A model generated the notes under the pieces. It ran no database searches. It saw nothing but the letters and a program-made list of their open reading frames with translations, and was not told the origin of the DNA. From positions 1,129,501 to 1,193,500 of the forward strand of contig NZ_CP040396.1 in NCBI RefSeq assembly GCF_005577435.1: a stretch of DNA of 64,000 nt, written 5' to 3'. The position numbers and the translations under genes are program-made. This document shows, piece by piece, positions 9,030-16,255 of this stretch (positions are counted from its first letter, which is position 1; each line of letters opens with the position of its first letter). The stretch is from Paenibacillus algicola. GTDB lineage: Bacteria > Bacillota > Bacilli > Paenibacillales > Paenibacillaceae.

Positions 9030-10121
9030 ATGTCAACTTACCATATCGCAGTACTCCCCGGAGACGGGATCGGTCCAGAGGTGACCGAGTCTGCAATTCG
9101 CGTGCTGAAGCAGGTGGAGAAGCTGTATGATTTCTCGCTTGAGCTTGAATCATTTGATGCAGGTGCCGAGCGCTTTCTGAAGACAGGCGTAACGATGCCG
9201 GAGGATACCTTCAAGCATTGCAAAGAAGCAGATGCCATTCTTATGGGAGCCATCGGGCTGCCGGAAGCGCGGCATCCAGACGGAAGAGAAGTGAATGGGG
9301 ATGTCATTTTTCGGCTTCGCTTTGACCTTGATTTATACGCAGGTGTAAGGCCGTGCCGTCTGTATGAAGGAGTCACAAGTCCGCTGAGAGATGTATCCAA
9401 GGGGCTTGATTACGTCATTGTCAGAGAGAATGTTGAAGGACTGTACGCCTCCAGGACTGGGGGATGCAATGTTCGCAACGAGGTGGCCACGGACACCATC
9501 ATTATGACAAGAACCGGAATCTCCAAAATTTCCGAGTTTGCCTTTAAGCTCGCCCAGAAAAGAAACGGCAGACCTCTTGATGGAACTTCAATGGTTACCT
9601 GTGTAGATAAAGCGAATGTATTGAGCTCTTACGCCTATTTCCGCAGCGTCTTTAATGATATAGCCGATCGGTATCCGGATATTTCACGAGATTATGCTTA
9701 CGTGGATGCCATGACTTTATATCAGGTGCTCAGTCCTCATATGTTTGATGTGGTTGTCGCCGAGAATATGTTCGCTGATATCATTTCAGATCTCTCATCC
9801 GCTACGATTGGAGGGCTGGGCATGGCTCCCTCCGGTGACATCGGAGATCATCATGCGATGTTTCAGCCTTCTCATGGAACGGCTCCGGGCATTGCAGGCA
9901 AAAATATAGCAAACCCTGTGGCGACCATACTATCGGGTGCCATGATGCTGGAATGGTTAAGTGAACGTCATAACGACCCCGTGCTTGCCAAAGCGGCCGG
10001 GCATATTGAGCAGGCTGTGGAAGCTGTGCTGAGCAAAGGATTGTCCAAGACGGCCGACATTGGAGGCAAGTCCGGGACAGAGGAAGTGGGTAATGCAGTG
10101 GTTAACGCTCTTATGCTATAG
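9030..10121 (+). CDS. Isocitrate/isopropylmalate dehydrogenase family enzyme (tartrate/malate dehydrogenase-like)
   Basis: A 363-residue NAD-dependent beta-decarboxylating dehydrogenase. The family start HIAVLPGDGIGPEV, substrate helix LRFDLDLYAGVRP, RENVEGLYASR (Tyr139), catalytic Lys194 in VDKANV, metal Asp226, Asp250 and Asp254, and the NAD loop SHGTAPGIAGKNIANP are all present. Leucine biosynthesis is unlikely because no leu genes are near and the specificity helix resembles tartrate/D-malate dehydrogenases. Next to a DUF1537 kinase it may oxidise a four-carbon sugar acid or its phosphate, a job done by PdxA2 or LtnD-type enzymes elsewhere. It begins 18 bases after the amidohydrolase stop, with AAGGAG upstream. 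Confidence 0.85.
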   Translation: MSTYHIAVLPGDGIGPEVTESAIRVLKQVEKLYDFSLELESFDAGAERFLKTGVTMPEDTFKHCKEADAILMGAIGLPEARHPDGREVNGDVIFRLRFDLDLYAGVRPCRLYEGVTSPLRDVSKGLDYVIVRENVEGLYASRTGGCNVRNEVATDTIIMTRTGISKISEFAFKLAQKRNGRPLDGTSMVTCVDKANVLSSYAYFRSVFNDIADRYPDISRDYAYVDAMTLYQVLSPHMFDVVVAENMFADIISDLSSATIGGLGMAPSGDIGDHHAMFQPSHGTAPGIAGKNIANPVATILSGAMMLEWLSERHNDPVLAKAAGHIEQAVEAVLSKGLSKTADIGGKSGTEEVGNAVVNALML

Positions 10122-10160
10122 TGGAAATATCTAAACTTATCTTCCGGAAGGATGACCACT

Positions 10161-10808
10161 ATGCAGCTTCAGTCTTATGACACGCTGGATCACACTGTCT
10201 ACACTCAGCTTAAAGAGATGATTATAAACAAGAAGCTTCAGCCTGGTGAACTGATTGTACAGAATCAGCTGTCCCAATGTCTTGGTGTCAGTCGTACCCC
10301 ACTTCGCAAGGCGCTTGCTCAGCTGGAGAAAGAAGGGCTGCTGGCAGGCACCCCCAAAGGCTGGTACATTAAAGAGTTTACCAATGAAGATATGATCTCC
10401 GTGTTTCGAATTCGTGCGCTCATGGAGGGACTGGCGTGCAGGCTGGCTGCACCCAAGATGGAGTATGCAGATATTGTGTACCTGAAGACCTTATTTGAAG
10501 AAGGCTATCGTCAGGTAAGAGACCGGAAAGCACAAGCCTATTATCAGGCAGATGTTAGATTTCATAAATTCATTACAGACGCGACCCAGGATGCGATGCT
10601 GATTCAGACCATCGAGAACAATAAGATCATTATGACGAGTCAGGTTCAGGGACTATACAGAGATCCTGAGGAGACGATTGTGGAGCACATGGATATATTA
10701 GACGCCTTGGCGAAGAAGGATGGAGAAGCTGCAGAGAACCTTATGCGCAAGCATATTGAGAAGGCCATCCCGTTATTGGAGAGCGGGGAATTTTCGATTT
10801 ATAAATAG
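10161..10808 (+). CDS. GntR-family transcriptional regulator, FCD class
   Basis: About 215 residues. The N-terminal winged helix contains QNQLSQCLGVSRTPLRKALA and the wing EGLLAGTPKGWYIK. The C-terminal all-helical FCD ligand domain shows RIRALMEGLACRLAA and the histidines of its usual metal site (RFHKFITDA, EHMDILDAL, MRKHIEKA). FCD regulators typically repress sugar-acid or organic-acid operons until the acid binds. It probably binds the TTGTATACAA palindrome at 3379-3390. I chose ATG 10161, 9 bases behind GGAAGG; ATG 10152 overlaps that site. Confidence 0.88.
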   Translation: MQLQSYDTLDHTVYTQLKEMIINKKLQPGELIVQNQLSQCLGVSRTPLRKALAQLEKEGLLAGTPKGWYIKEFTNEDMISVFRIRALMEGLACRLAAPKMEYADIVYLKTLFEEGYRQVRDRKAQAYYQADVRFHKFITDATQDAMLIQTIENNKIIMTSQVQGLYRDPEETIVEHMDILDALAKKDGEAAENLMRKHIEKAIPLLESGEFSIYK

Positions 10809-10822
10809 GCAGGTGCATAACT

Positions 10823-11758
10823 TTGAAATGGGGCAGCCTGGAAGACACTTTTGATTTTAGTTGTATACACTGTACACTACATCCGTTATTTTTAGAGGGT
10901 AAAGGTCCGATTCTAGAGTATGCCGAGCTGATTTTGCATGACGATTTCTTCAATCGTATAGAGGTGACTCACATCGCAGACCCATTGGTTCGCCGGGAGT
11001 TTGCGCATAGAGCACGGATTTGCAGGGTCAGCCGCTCCTATCTGATGCAGCCCGTTATTTTCGGTAAGCGTCTAAATCCGCACAGTCATCTTCTGGAAGA
11101 GAGAAGGCGGTCGCTGCACGAAATGAATCTTTGTCTGGAAGAAGCAGCCGAAATTGAAGCAGACATGGTGCTTTTTTGCAGCGGGCCCAATGATTCCGAA
11201 GACGAGGAGCTTGTGAGTCAAGCGTATGTTGACTTGATTGGAGTCCTGTCGGAGCGGGCGAGCGTACTGGGTTTAGAGCTTTTGCTTGAACCGTTTGATG
11301 ACAAGGTAGACAAGAAAAGATGGATGGGATCGAATGAAAGACTGATGCTGCTTCTGGAGAAGACTAAAGACATCTCTAACTTTTCAATCGTCGCTGAGCT
11401 TAGTCACTTCCCGCTGTTACAAGAAACCGTTACTGGCGTAATGACAGCGATGGGCCATCATCCGGGACATGTGCATATTGGTAATTGTGTTCTTACCCAG
11501 AGCGATGCTCGTTACGGTGATTCTCATCCCTATTTCGGATATCCGCAGGGCTGCAATGATGTGCCTGAGATCGCAGACCTCTTATGCAGTCTGGCAAAGG
11601 CCGGGTACCTTGGAGGCGACACAGCAGGGAGCCTCGGAATTGAAATCATTCCGCGCCAGGATGAACAGGTAAAGGATATATTAATGAATGCGAAGCGTAC
11701 CGTTCGAGCAGCATGGAGGCAGGCGAAGCAGCAATTGCATATGGAGGGTGCCGTATGA
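10823..11758 (+). CDS. Sugar phosphate isomerase/epimerase-like TIM-barrel protein
   Basis: A 311-residue protein read from a TTG start at 10823, with AGGTG 8 bases upstream. Visible barrel features are ELLLEPFD, VVAELSHFPLL, GHVHIGNCVL and GIEIIP, matching the AP-endonuclease-2/xylose-isomerase-like family with Glu, Asp/His and Glu metal ligands. In tetronate pathways a related enzyme (OtnI) isomerises 2-oxo- to 3-oxo-tetronate; that role is inferred from position only. Its stop overlaps the kinase start in ATGA. A second GntR-like half site, TTGTATACAC, lies inside its first codons (10861). Confidence 0.65.
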   Translation: MKWGSLEDTFDFSCIHCTLHPLFLEGKGPILEYAELILHDDFFNRIEVTHIADPLVRREFAHRARICRVSRSYLMQPVIFGKRLNPHSHLLEERRRSLHEMNLCLEEAAEIEADMVLFCSGPNDSEDEELVSQAYVDLIGVLSERASVLGLELLLEPFDDKVDKKRWMGSNERLMLLLEKTKDISNFSIVAELSHFPLLQETVTGVMTAMGHHPGHVHIGNCVLTQSDARYGDSHPYFGYPQGCNDVPEIADLLCSLAKAGYLGGDTAGSLGIEIIPRQDEQVKDILMNAKRTVRAAWRQAKQQLHMEGAV

Positions 11759-13089
11759 AGCTGAAGCTCGCATATTATGCAGATGATTTCACCGGCGGCA
11801 CAGATTCAATGCAGATGCTGGCCAATGCCGGCTACAAAACGATGCTGTTCCTGGAACCCCCAACCGCTGAATGGCTGGAGACTCATTATCCAGAGCTTGA
11901 ATGTATCGGGGTAGCCGGAATCAGCCGCTCCATGAACACTTGCCAAATGAATAGGGAGCTGCGCCCCAGCTTACATAAGCTGGCTTCACTAGATGCAGAT
12001 CTATTACATTACAAAATCTGCTCCACCTGTGACTCCTCAGAGACGATCGGAAACGTGGGGAAGGTTATGGAATGGCTAAGGCCGCTCTATCCCGACCAAC
12101 CGTTCATTCCTTTCCTTGCAGCCTCTCCTGAGCTGGGGCGCTACACCGTATTCGGACATCACTTTGCCGCCTGGAATGATATCATTTATCGGCTGGATCG
12201 GCATCCGGTTATGGCGAAACATCCTGTAACACCGATGGGAGAAAGTGATCTGAGGCTGCACTTCGCTCAACAAACGAGGCTGCGATGTGGACAACTCAAT
12301 ATATTAGATATTGAACGTCACGATGATCTGACGGAGGTCTGTACCCAGCTGGCTAAAGACGTGGACTTTGTAATCCTTGATGCGGTTAACCAGGAGCATA
12401 TGACCCGAATCGGTCGTTTACTGCGCACAATGTCCGCCCGTGCTCCGCTGTGTACCGTCGGCTCTTCCGGCATTCAGACCGCCTGGGCGCTGGGTTCTCC
12501 ATCGCATCAGGTTCATAATTCGGCGGTAACCATTCCGTCCCGGCCGACGCTCGTGCTCTCCGGCAGCTGTTCGCCAACGACGAGGCAGCAGATGGATGCG
12601 GCTGAGCAGCATGGCTTTAGAATAGTCAGGCTGGAGGTCCACCAATGGCTGGAGCATCCATTAATAGAAGAACAACAGACGAACGATCTGATATCCCTGT
12701 TACAGGAAGGACACAGCGCTGTTGCCTATACGGCATCGGGACCTGATGATGAAGCCATTCCCCAGCTTCGCGACAAGCTTGCTCAGCATGGATTAAAGGC
12801 TGCGGATTCCGGGGAGTTCATCGGCCGCCGGCTCGGGTCCATTGCCAAGCGCGCAGTAAAAGAGGCGGGGATTCGCCGTTTGGTGCTTGCTGGAGGAGAT
12901 TCATCTGGCTTTGCTTCTAGAGAGCTCGGTGTGACCGGGCTTCAAATGCTGTGGTCAGTGAGTCCTGGAGCACCGTTATGTCATTGTTATTCAGAAGATC
13001 CGGAGATTGACGGGCTGGAGCTTGCTCTCAAGGGAGGACAGCTGGGTCATGTTCATTATTTCGAGAGTATCCGCAGCGGAACATGGTGA
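11755..13089 (+). CDS. Four-carbon acid sugar kinase, DUF1537 family (OtnK/DtnK-like)
   Basis: A 444-residue two-domain kinase. The N-terminal substrate domain starts YYADDFTGGTDSMQ, the DDxTGxxD motif of the family (Asp10, Asp11, Asp17). The C-terminal nucleotide domain shows LVLSGSCSPTTRQQ and the glycine-rich LVLAGGDSSGFASRELG. Members of this family phosphorylate threonate, erythronate or their 2-/3-oxo forms at O4. The ATG at 11755 overlaps the preceding stop (ATGA) and has GGAGGG upstream. It lies between a TIM-barrel isomerase-like gene and a class II aldolase, the arrangement known for tetronate catabolism. Confidence 0.85.
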   Translation: MKLKLAYYADDFTGGTDSMQMLANAGYKTMLFLEPPTAEWLETHYPELECIGVAGISRSMNTCQMNRELRPSLHKLASLDADLLHYKICSTCDSSETIGNVGKVMEWLRPLYPDQPFIPFLAASPELGRYTVFGHHFAAWNDIIYRLDRHPVMAKHPVTPMGESDLRLHFAQQTRLRCGQLNILDIERHDDLTEVCTQLAKDVDFVILDAVNQEHMTRIGRLLRTMSARAPLCTVGSSGIQTAWALGSPSHQVHNSAVTIPSRPTLVLSGSCSPTTRQQMDAAEQHGFRIVRLEVHQWLEHPLIEEQQTNDLISLLQEGHSAVAYTASGPDDEAIPQLRDKLAQHGLKAADSGEFIGRRLGSIAKRAVKEAGIRRLVLAGGDSSGFASRELGVTGLQMLWSVSPGAPLCHCYSEDPEIDGLELALKGGQLGHVHYFESIRSGTW

Positions 13090-13103
13090 GAGGTGAAGGG
13101 AAC

Positions 13104-13775
13104 ATGAATAAGCAGCTGAGAAACGAGCTTGTGCAAACAGGAAGATATCTACTGGATCACCAGTTAACTTGGGGGAACTCTGGTAACTTGAGTGCTCGAT
13201 CTTCGTCAGAGGATATGCTGATCACGGCTTCAGGCACGGAGCTGGGCCATTTGGACGAGGATCATTTTGTAAAGGTGTCCTTACACGACGGCGAGTGGTC
13301 ATCAAGCTCCAAGCCCTCCAAAGAACTGCCGATGCATAGGGCGGTGTATCTAGCTCGGGACGATGCCCATGCGGTCATCCATGCGTCACCCTTCTGGTCG
13401 ACTTTGGCGGCTTGTTCAAGCTTGGCGATTCCATCCAATCTATTTGTTGAGTCAATGTATTATGTAGAGAAGATTGCGTATGTAGATTATGTTCACCCAG
13501 GCTCTCTTGAGCTGGGAGAAGCTGTAGAGCATGCTGCAGCGGAAGCAGAGGTGATCATGCTTCGAAACCATGGTGTGATCGTCTTCGACCGCAGTGTGAA
13601 GGAGGCCGTGATGCGGCTTCAGACACTTGAAATGACTTGCCGGATGTTGGTTACAGCCCTGCAAGCCAAGCTTTCATTACATGAGCTGGATGCATTGATC
13701 GTGGAGGATTTTTTAAACCATGCCAACTACAAACCAAGAATGAATAGAAAAGTAGGTAAACGAAATGGACAATAA
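13104..13775 (+). CDS. Class II aldolase/adducin family protein (OtnC-like decarboxylase candidate)
   Basis: A 223-residue protein with the L-fuculose-phosphate-aldolase fold: WGNSGNLSAR, ITASGTELG, catalytic Glu74 in SKELPMHRA, the first zinc His93 in AVIHASPFW, and a late zinc His156 in LRNHGVIV. The usual second ligand of the HxH pair is Ser95 here. Following a DUF1537 kinase, the expected reaction is decarboxylation of 3-oxo-tetronate 4-phosphate to dihydroxyacetone phosphate. ATG 13104 is preceded by AGGTGAAGGG; an upstream in-frame ATG lacks a site. The 3' end overlaps the next gene by 11 bases. Confidence 0.8.
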   Translation: MNKQLRNELVQTGRYLLDHQLTWGNSGNLSARSSSEDMLITASGTELGHLDEDHFVKVSLHDGEWSSSSKPSKELPMHRAVYLARDDAHAVIHASPFWSTLAACSSLAIPSNLFVESMYYVEKIAYVDYVHPGSLELGEAVEHAAAEAEVIMLRNHGVIVFDRSVKEAVMRLQTLEMTCRMLVTALQAKLSLHELDALIVEDFLNHANYKPRMNRKVGKRNGQ

Positions 13776-14826
13776 CTTCAGAGGAGTTATGGTAGGTGCC
13801 GGTTTTTTTGCAGACATTCAGTTAGAGGCCTGGGCATCGGTACACGGCGGCGGCATTGTCGGGATCTATGATCAAGATTTCCAGAAAGCACAGCATATAG
13901 CTCACAAATATGGGATTGAGGTCTATTCTTCATTTGATGACATGCTGGCCTCGGTCAAGCCGCACTTTATAGATATATGTACACCACCGGACTCGCACAG
14001 CTATTATGCCAGATTAGCTGCGGATGCAAGTCTGCCGATTCTGTGTCAGAAGCCCTTATCTACAACATTAAAGGAAGGCAGGGAGCTGGTACAGTATTGT
14101 AAAGAGCGCCGGGTCCCTTTGATGATCAATGAGAACTGGCGCTGGCAGGCTTGGTATCGCGAGATCAAAAAACTGATAGATGCTAAAGCTTTGGGTGAAG
14201 TATACACAGCTTACTTTTCCATGCGGCCTGGAGACGGATGGGGCAGCAATCCGTATGCCATGCAGCCTTATTTCAAAAAGATGGAGAAATTTCTGCTGTT
14301 TGAGACCGGGGTGCATTACATTGACACGTTCCGGTATTTATTCGGTGAGATGGAGAGTGTGTATTGCAGAACCAGAACGATTAATCCCGTCATTAAAGGT
14401 GAAGATTTTGCAATTGCACAATTTCACTTTGATAACGGTGTGACTGTAATTTACGATGCTAATCGAACCACTTATAAAGAACATGAACGATCTTTGACCT
14501 ACGGCTGCATGACGATTGAGGGAACCGGGGGCAGTTTGAGGCTTCAAGAAGATGGAAGGCTGTTTTATACAGCTCGGGGCGGTACAGAGCAGGAGCATAC
14601 ATATCCTATTCCCGCGAATGGCTGGAAGGGTGGAAGCACGATCGCGACACAGCAGCATTTTATTGATGGCTTGGCTGGGAAGTGTGCATTTGAAACGTCC
14701 GGGGAGGATTACCTGATTACCTTCGAAACGGTGTTCGCTTGTTATGAGTCAGCCAGCAGTAATAAGGCGGTATCTTTGCTTCCTCGACCGGTCACCACAT
14801 CCCCAGTCATAAATCATTCCCAATAG
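13765..14826 (+). CDS. Gfo/Idh/MocA family oxidoreductase
   Basis: A 353-residue NAD(P)-dependent sugar dehydrogenase. The Rossmann start is GVMVGAGFFADIQ, then DICTPPDSH and the conserved LCQKPLS (Lys of the EKP-type motif, here QKP). The C-terminal domain contains MINENWRWQAWYREI and FETGVHYIDTFRYL with the catalytic His. It is the last gene of the acid-sugar operon, overlapping the aldolase gene by 11 bases, so it is translationally coupled. It may oxidise the sugar released by the glycosidase or supply the first oxidation to a 2-keto acid. The exact substrate is not predictable. Confidence 0.85.
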   Translation: MDNNFRGVMVGAGFFADIQLEAWASVHGGGIVGIYDQDFQKAQHIAHKYGIEVYSSFDDMLASVKPHFIDICTPPDSHSYYARLAADASLPILCQKPLSTTLKEGRELVQYCKERRVPLMINENWRWQAWYREIKKLIDAKALGEVYTAYFSMRPGDGWGSNPYAMQPYFKKMEKFLLFETGVHYIDTFRYLFGEMESVYCRTRTINPVIKGEDFAIAQFHFDNGVTVIYDANRTTYKEHERSLTYGCMTIEGTGGSLRLQEDGRLFYTARGGTEQEHTYPIPANGWKGGSTIATQQHFIDGLAGKCAFETSGEDYLITFETVFACYESASSNKAVSLLPRPVTTSPVINHSQ

Positions 14827-14842
14827 CAATATACTATAACGA

Positions 14843-14874
14843 CGGCGGCTTCGATTACAGAAGACCGCCGGTTT
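14843..14874 (+). terminator. Terminator of the acid-sugar operon
   Basis: CGGCGGCTTC pairs with GAAGACCGCCG (one bulged A) around a 7-base loop and is followed by GTTTT. It lies 17 bases behind the last gene. Confidence 0.7.
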
Positions 14875-14986
14875 TATGATCAAAAGTATATTGTTTTGAA
14901 ATTATTTTTCCAAAATTATGGTTGAGACGCCGGATTCACTGGTATACTGAAGAGCATGTGGAATGAAATTTGCAAGGAGTGATCAT

Positions 14987-15289
14987 TTGAGAAGACATCA
15001 ACCTATGTCATTTGACGATTTGCTGAAGGATCTAAAGGGCGAGAAGGAGAATGCGGATAATCCCGCTCAGGTCCCGCTCAGTCAGCTGTTTAATGATTCA
15101 TTTATGCGCCGGCACACCCGGCATGAGAGCTTTGCCGCTTTCAATGAGAAGGGCAAGTTCGAAGTGACGACCTACGAGGACGTGGATCAGATTCCAGAAG
15201 AGCTGTTCGAGCGCCATATTGCCCGCGAAACGAACTTCAAGAACTGGGATGAAATGCTGAACACCGCGCAAAAAGAGCATACCGCCTAA
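14987..15289 (+). CDS. Small conserved-looking cytoplasmic protein, function unknown
   Basis: About 100 hydrophilic, mostly charged residues (MSFDDLLKDLKGEKENAD near the start; EELFERHIARETNFKNWDEM near the end). I recognise no domain. The best start is TTG 14987, 6 bases behind AAGGAGTG; an ATG at 15005 is an alternative, while the ATG at 14963 lies upstream of that site. Predicted helix content and the absence of Cys or a signal peptide suggest a small intracellular protein. It has its own terminator and is separate from the neighbouring operons. Confidence 0.6.
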   Translation: MRRHQPMSFDDLLKDLKGEKENADNPAQVPLSQLFNDSFMRRHTRHESFAAFNEKGKFEVTTYEDVDQIPEELFERHIARETNFKNWDEMLNTAQKEHTA

Positions 15290-15301
15290 GGCTCTTTAAA
15301 G

Positions 15302-15340
15302 AAGACGTTAAGCCCATATTGGGTGACAACGTCTTTTTTT
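15302..15340 (+). terminator. Rho-independent terminator
   Basis: AAGACGTT pairs with AACGTCTT, with an inner GCCC/GGGT extension, directly followed by a run of T. It begins 13 bases after the preceding stop. Confidence 0.85.
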
Positions 15341-15386
15341 TGTTGTGGTGATTCTTCACATTTAAAATGAAGCTGCAGATCAAGGG

Positions 15387-15434
15387 TTGCATTCTGTTCA
15401 AATTTCACTATAATTAATCGTAATAATTACTATT
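15387..15434 (+). promoter_or_regulatory. Promoter with Zur box in front of rpsN
   Basis: TTGCAT (15387) and TATAAT (15409) are spaced by 16 bp. Just behind lies AATCGTAATAATTACTATT (15416-15434), matching the Bacillus Zur box core TCGTAATnATTACGA with one weaker arm. A Zur dimer there would block transcription when zinc is plentiful. Confidence 0.85.
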
Positions 15435-15457
15435 AAGATTAAGAGGAGATGAAATAT

Positions 15458-15727
15458 ATGGCTAAGAAATCTAAAGTAATTCAAGAGCAGAAAAGACGAG
15501 AGACTGTCGCCCGCTACGCTGAAATCAGAAAGCAAATGAAGGAGAACAAGGATTATGAAGGCCTTAGCAAGCTGCCGCGAGATGCTTCTCCTACACGGCT
15601 TCACAATCGCTGTCAGGTGACAGGCAGACCGCATGGATATTTGAGCAAATTCAAAGTATCACGTATTGTGTTCCGGGAACTGGCTTACAAAGGGCAAATC
15701 CCGGGCGTTAAGAAATCCAGCTGGTAA
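15458..15727 (+). CDS. rpsN: 30S ribosomal protein S14, zinc-independent paralogue
   Basis: An 89-residue S14. The C-terminal signature [19 protein letters not shown] and [14 protein letters not shown] identify it. The two CxxC pairs of the zinc-binding S14 are absent; only one Cys remains. This is the C-minus, long form (YhzA/RpsNB in B. subtilis) that replaces the zinc form during starvation. ATG 15458 follows AGAGGAG; an in-frame ATG at 15449 overlaps that site. The upstream Zur box explains its control. The DUF3024-like gene follows after 18 bases, probably cotranscribed. Confidence 0.95.
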   Translation: MAKKSKVIQEQKRRETVARYAEIRKQMKENKDYEGLSKLPRDASPTRLHNRCQVTGRPHGYLSKFKVSRIVFRELAYKGQIPGVKKSSW

Positions 15728-15745
15728 CAGGTCGGGGGATGAGGG

Positions 15746-16078
15746 ATGGACAACTTCACGATCAAAAGGATTGAGAAAATACTGGACGGCTACATTGACC
15801 TGAAAGTGCCGGTTCATGTACGGTCTTCTGTCAACTTGCAATATGAGTGGAATAACAACACCTTAACCTTGTGTGAAAGAAGGCCTGACCTGCCAAAGAA
15901 AGAATGGGTCCGCTCTAACATTGTGCAATTTGTCCGGAACAATGAAGGCTGGCATGTATATGCCGGTAAGGAGGACGGGAGCTTTGTTCCCGTTTCTACG
16001 ATCCGGCCCGATCCTGATTTTGAGAAGCAGCTGGAGCAGGTTGAACTGGACAGCGAAGGGCTGTTCTGGATATCTTGA
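15746..16078 (+). CDS. DUF3024-like small protein in the Zur-controlled unit
   Basis: A 110-residue soluble protein. The central LTLCERRPDLPKKEW followed by a strand and WHVYAGKEDGSFVPV resembles the DUF3024 pattern (LFExRP...W...W.LYw.d.nGkW..Y). No catalytic residue set is recognised and no metal-binding cluster is visible. It lies 18 bases behind rpsN with GGGGGATGAGGG-type purines before the ATG, so it should share the Zur-controlled promoter. The family call rests on memory of the pattern and is moderate. A role in zinc starvation is inferred from position only. Confidence 0.55.
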   Translation: MDNFTIKRIEKILDGYIDLKVPVHVRSSVNLQYEWNNNTLTLCERRPDLPKKEWVRSNIVQFVRNNEGWHVYAGKEDGSFVPVSTIRPDPDFEKQLEQVELDSEGLFWIS

Positions 16079-16190
16079 CTAATCATCTAAGGATGCTCAA
16101 GCGGGAAGCGGGACTCGCTGCTTCGAGAACTTCATATTTAGAAATATCGAGAAAGGCGATGTCCCTGATTAGCCCAAGATGTGAGAAGTC

Positions 16191-16242
16191 TTGGGTTGTT
16201 CATGCTGCAACATTATAGCATTTAATCGTAACAATTACTAAT
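16191..16242 (+). promoter_or_regulatory. Second Zur box and weak promoter
   Basis: AATCGTAACAATTACTAAT (16224-16242) matches the Zur box seen before rpsN at most positions. TTGGGT (16191) and TATAGC (16214), 17 bp apart, give a plausible though weak promoter just upstream. The box ends 13 bases before the flavoprotein ATG. Confidence 0.75.
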
Positions 16243-16255
16243 AAAGGGGTGACTT

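Noticed and set aside
9030..10121. Leucine-biosynthesis leuB
   Set aside because: The family is right but the substrate helix and the acid-sugar operon context argue against isopropylmalate; no leuA, leuC or leuD is near.
16173..16200. Hairpin CCCAAGA/TCTTGGG before the second Zur box as a terminator
   Set aside because: The stem is only 7 bp and the T run is broken (TTGTT); the sequence may simply be part of the promoter.
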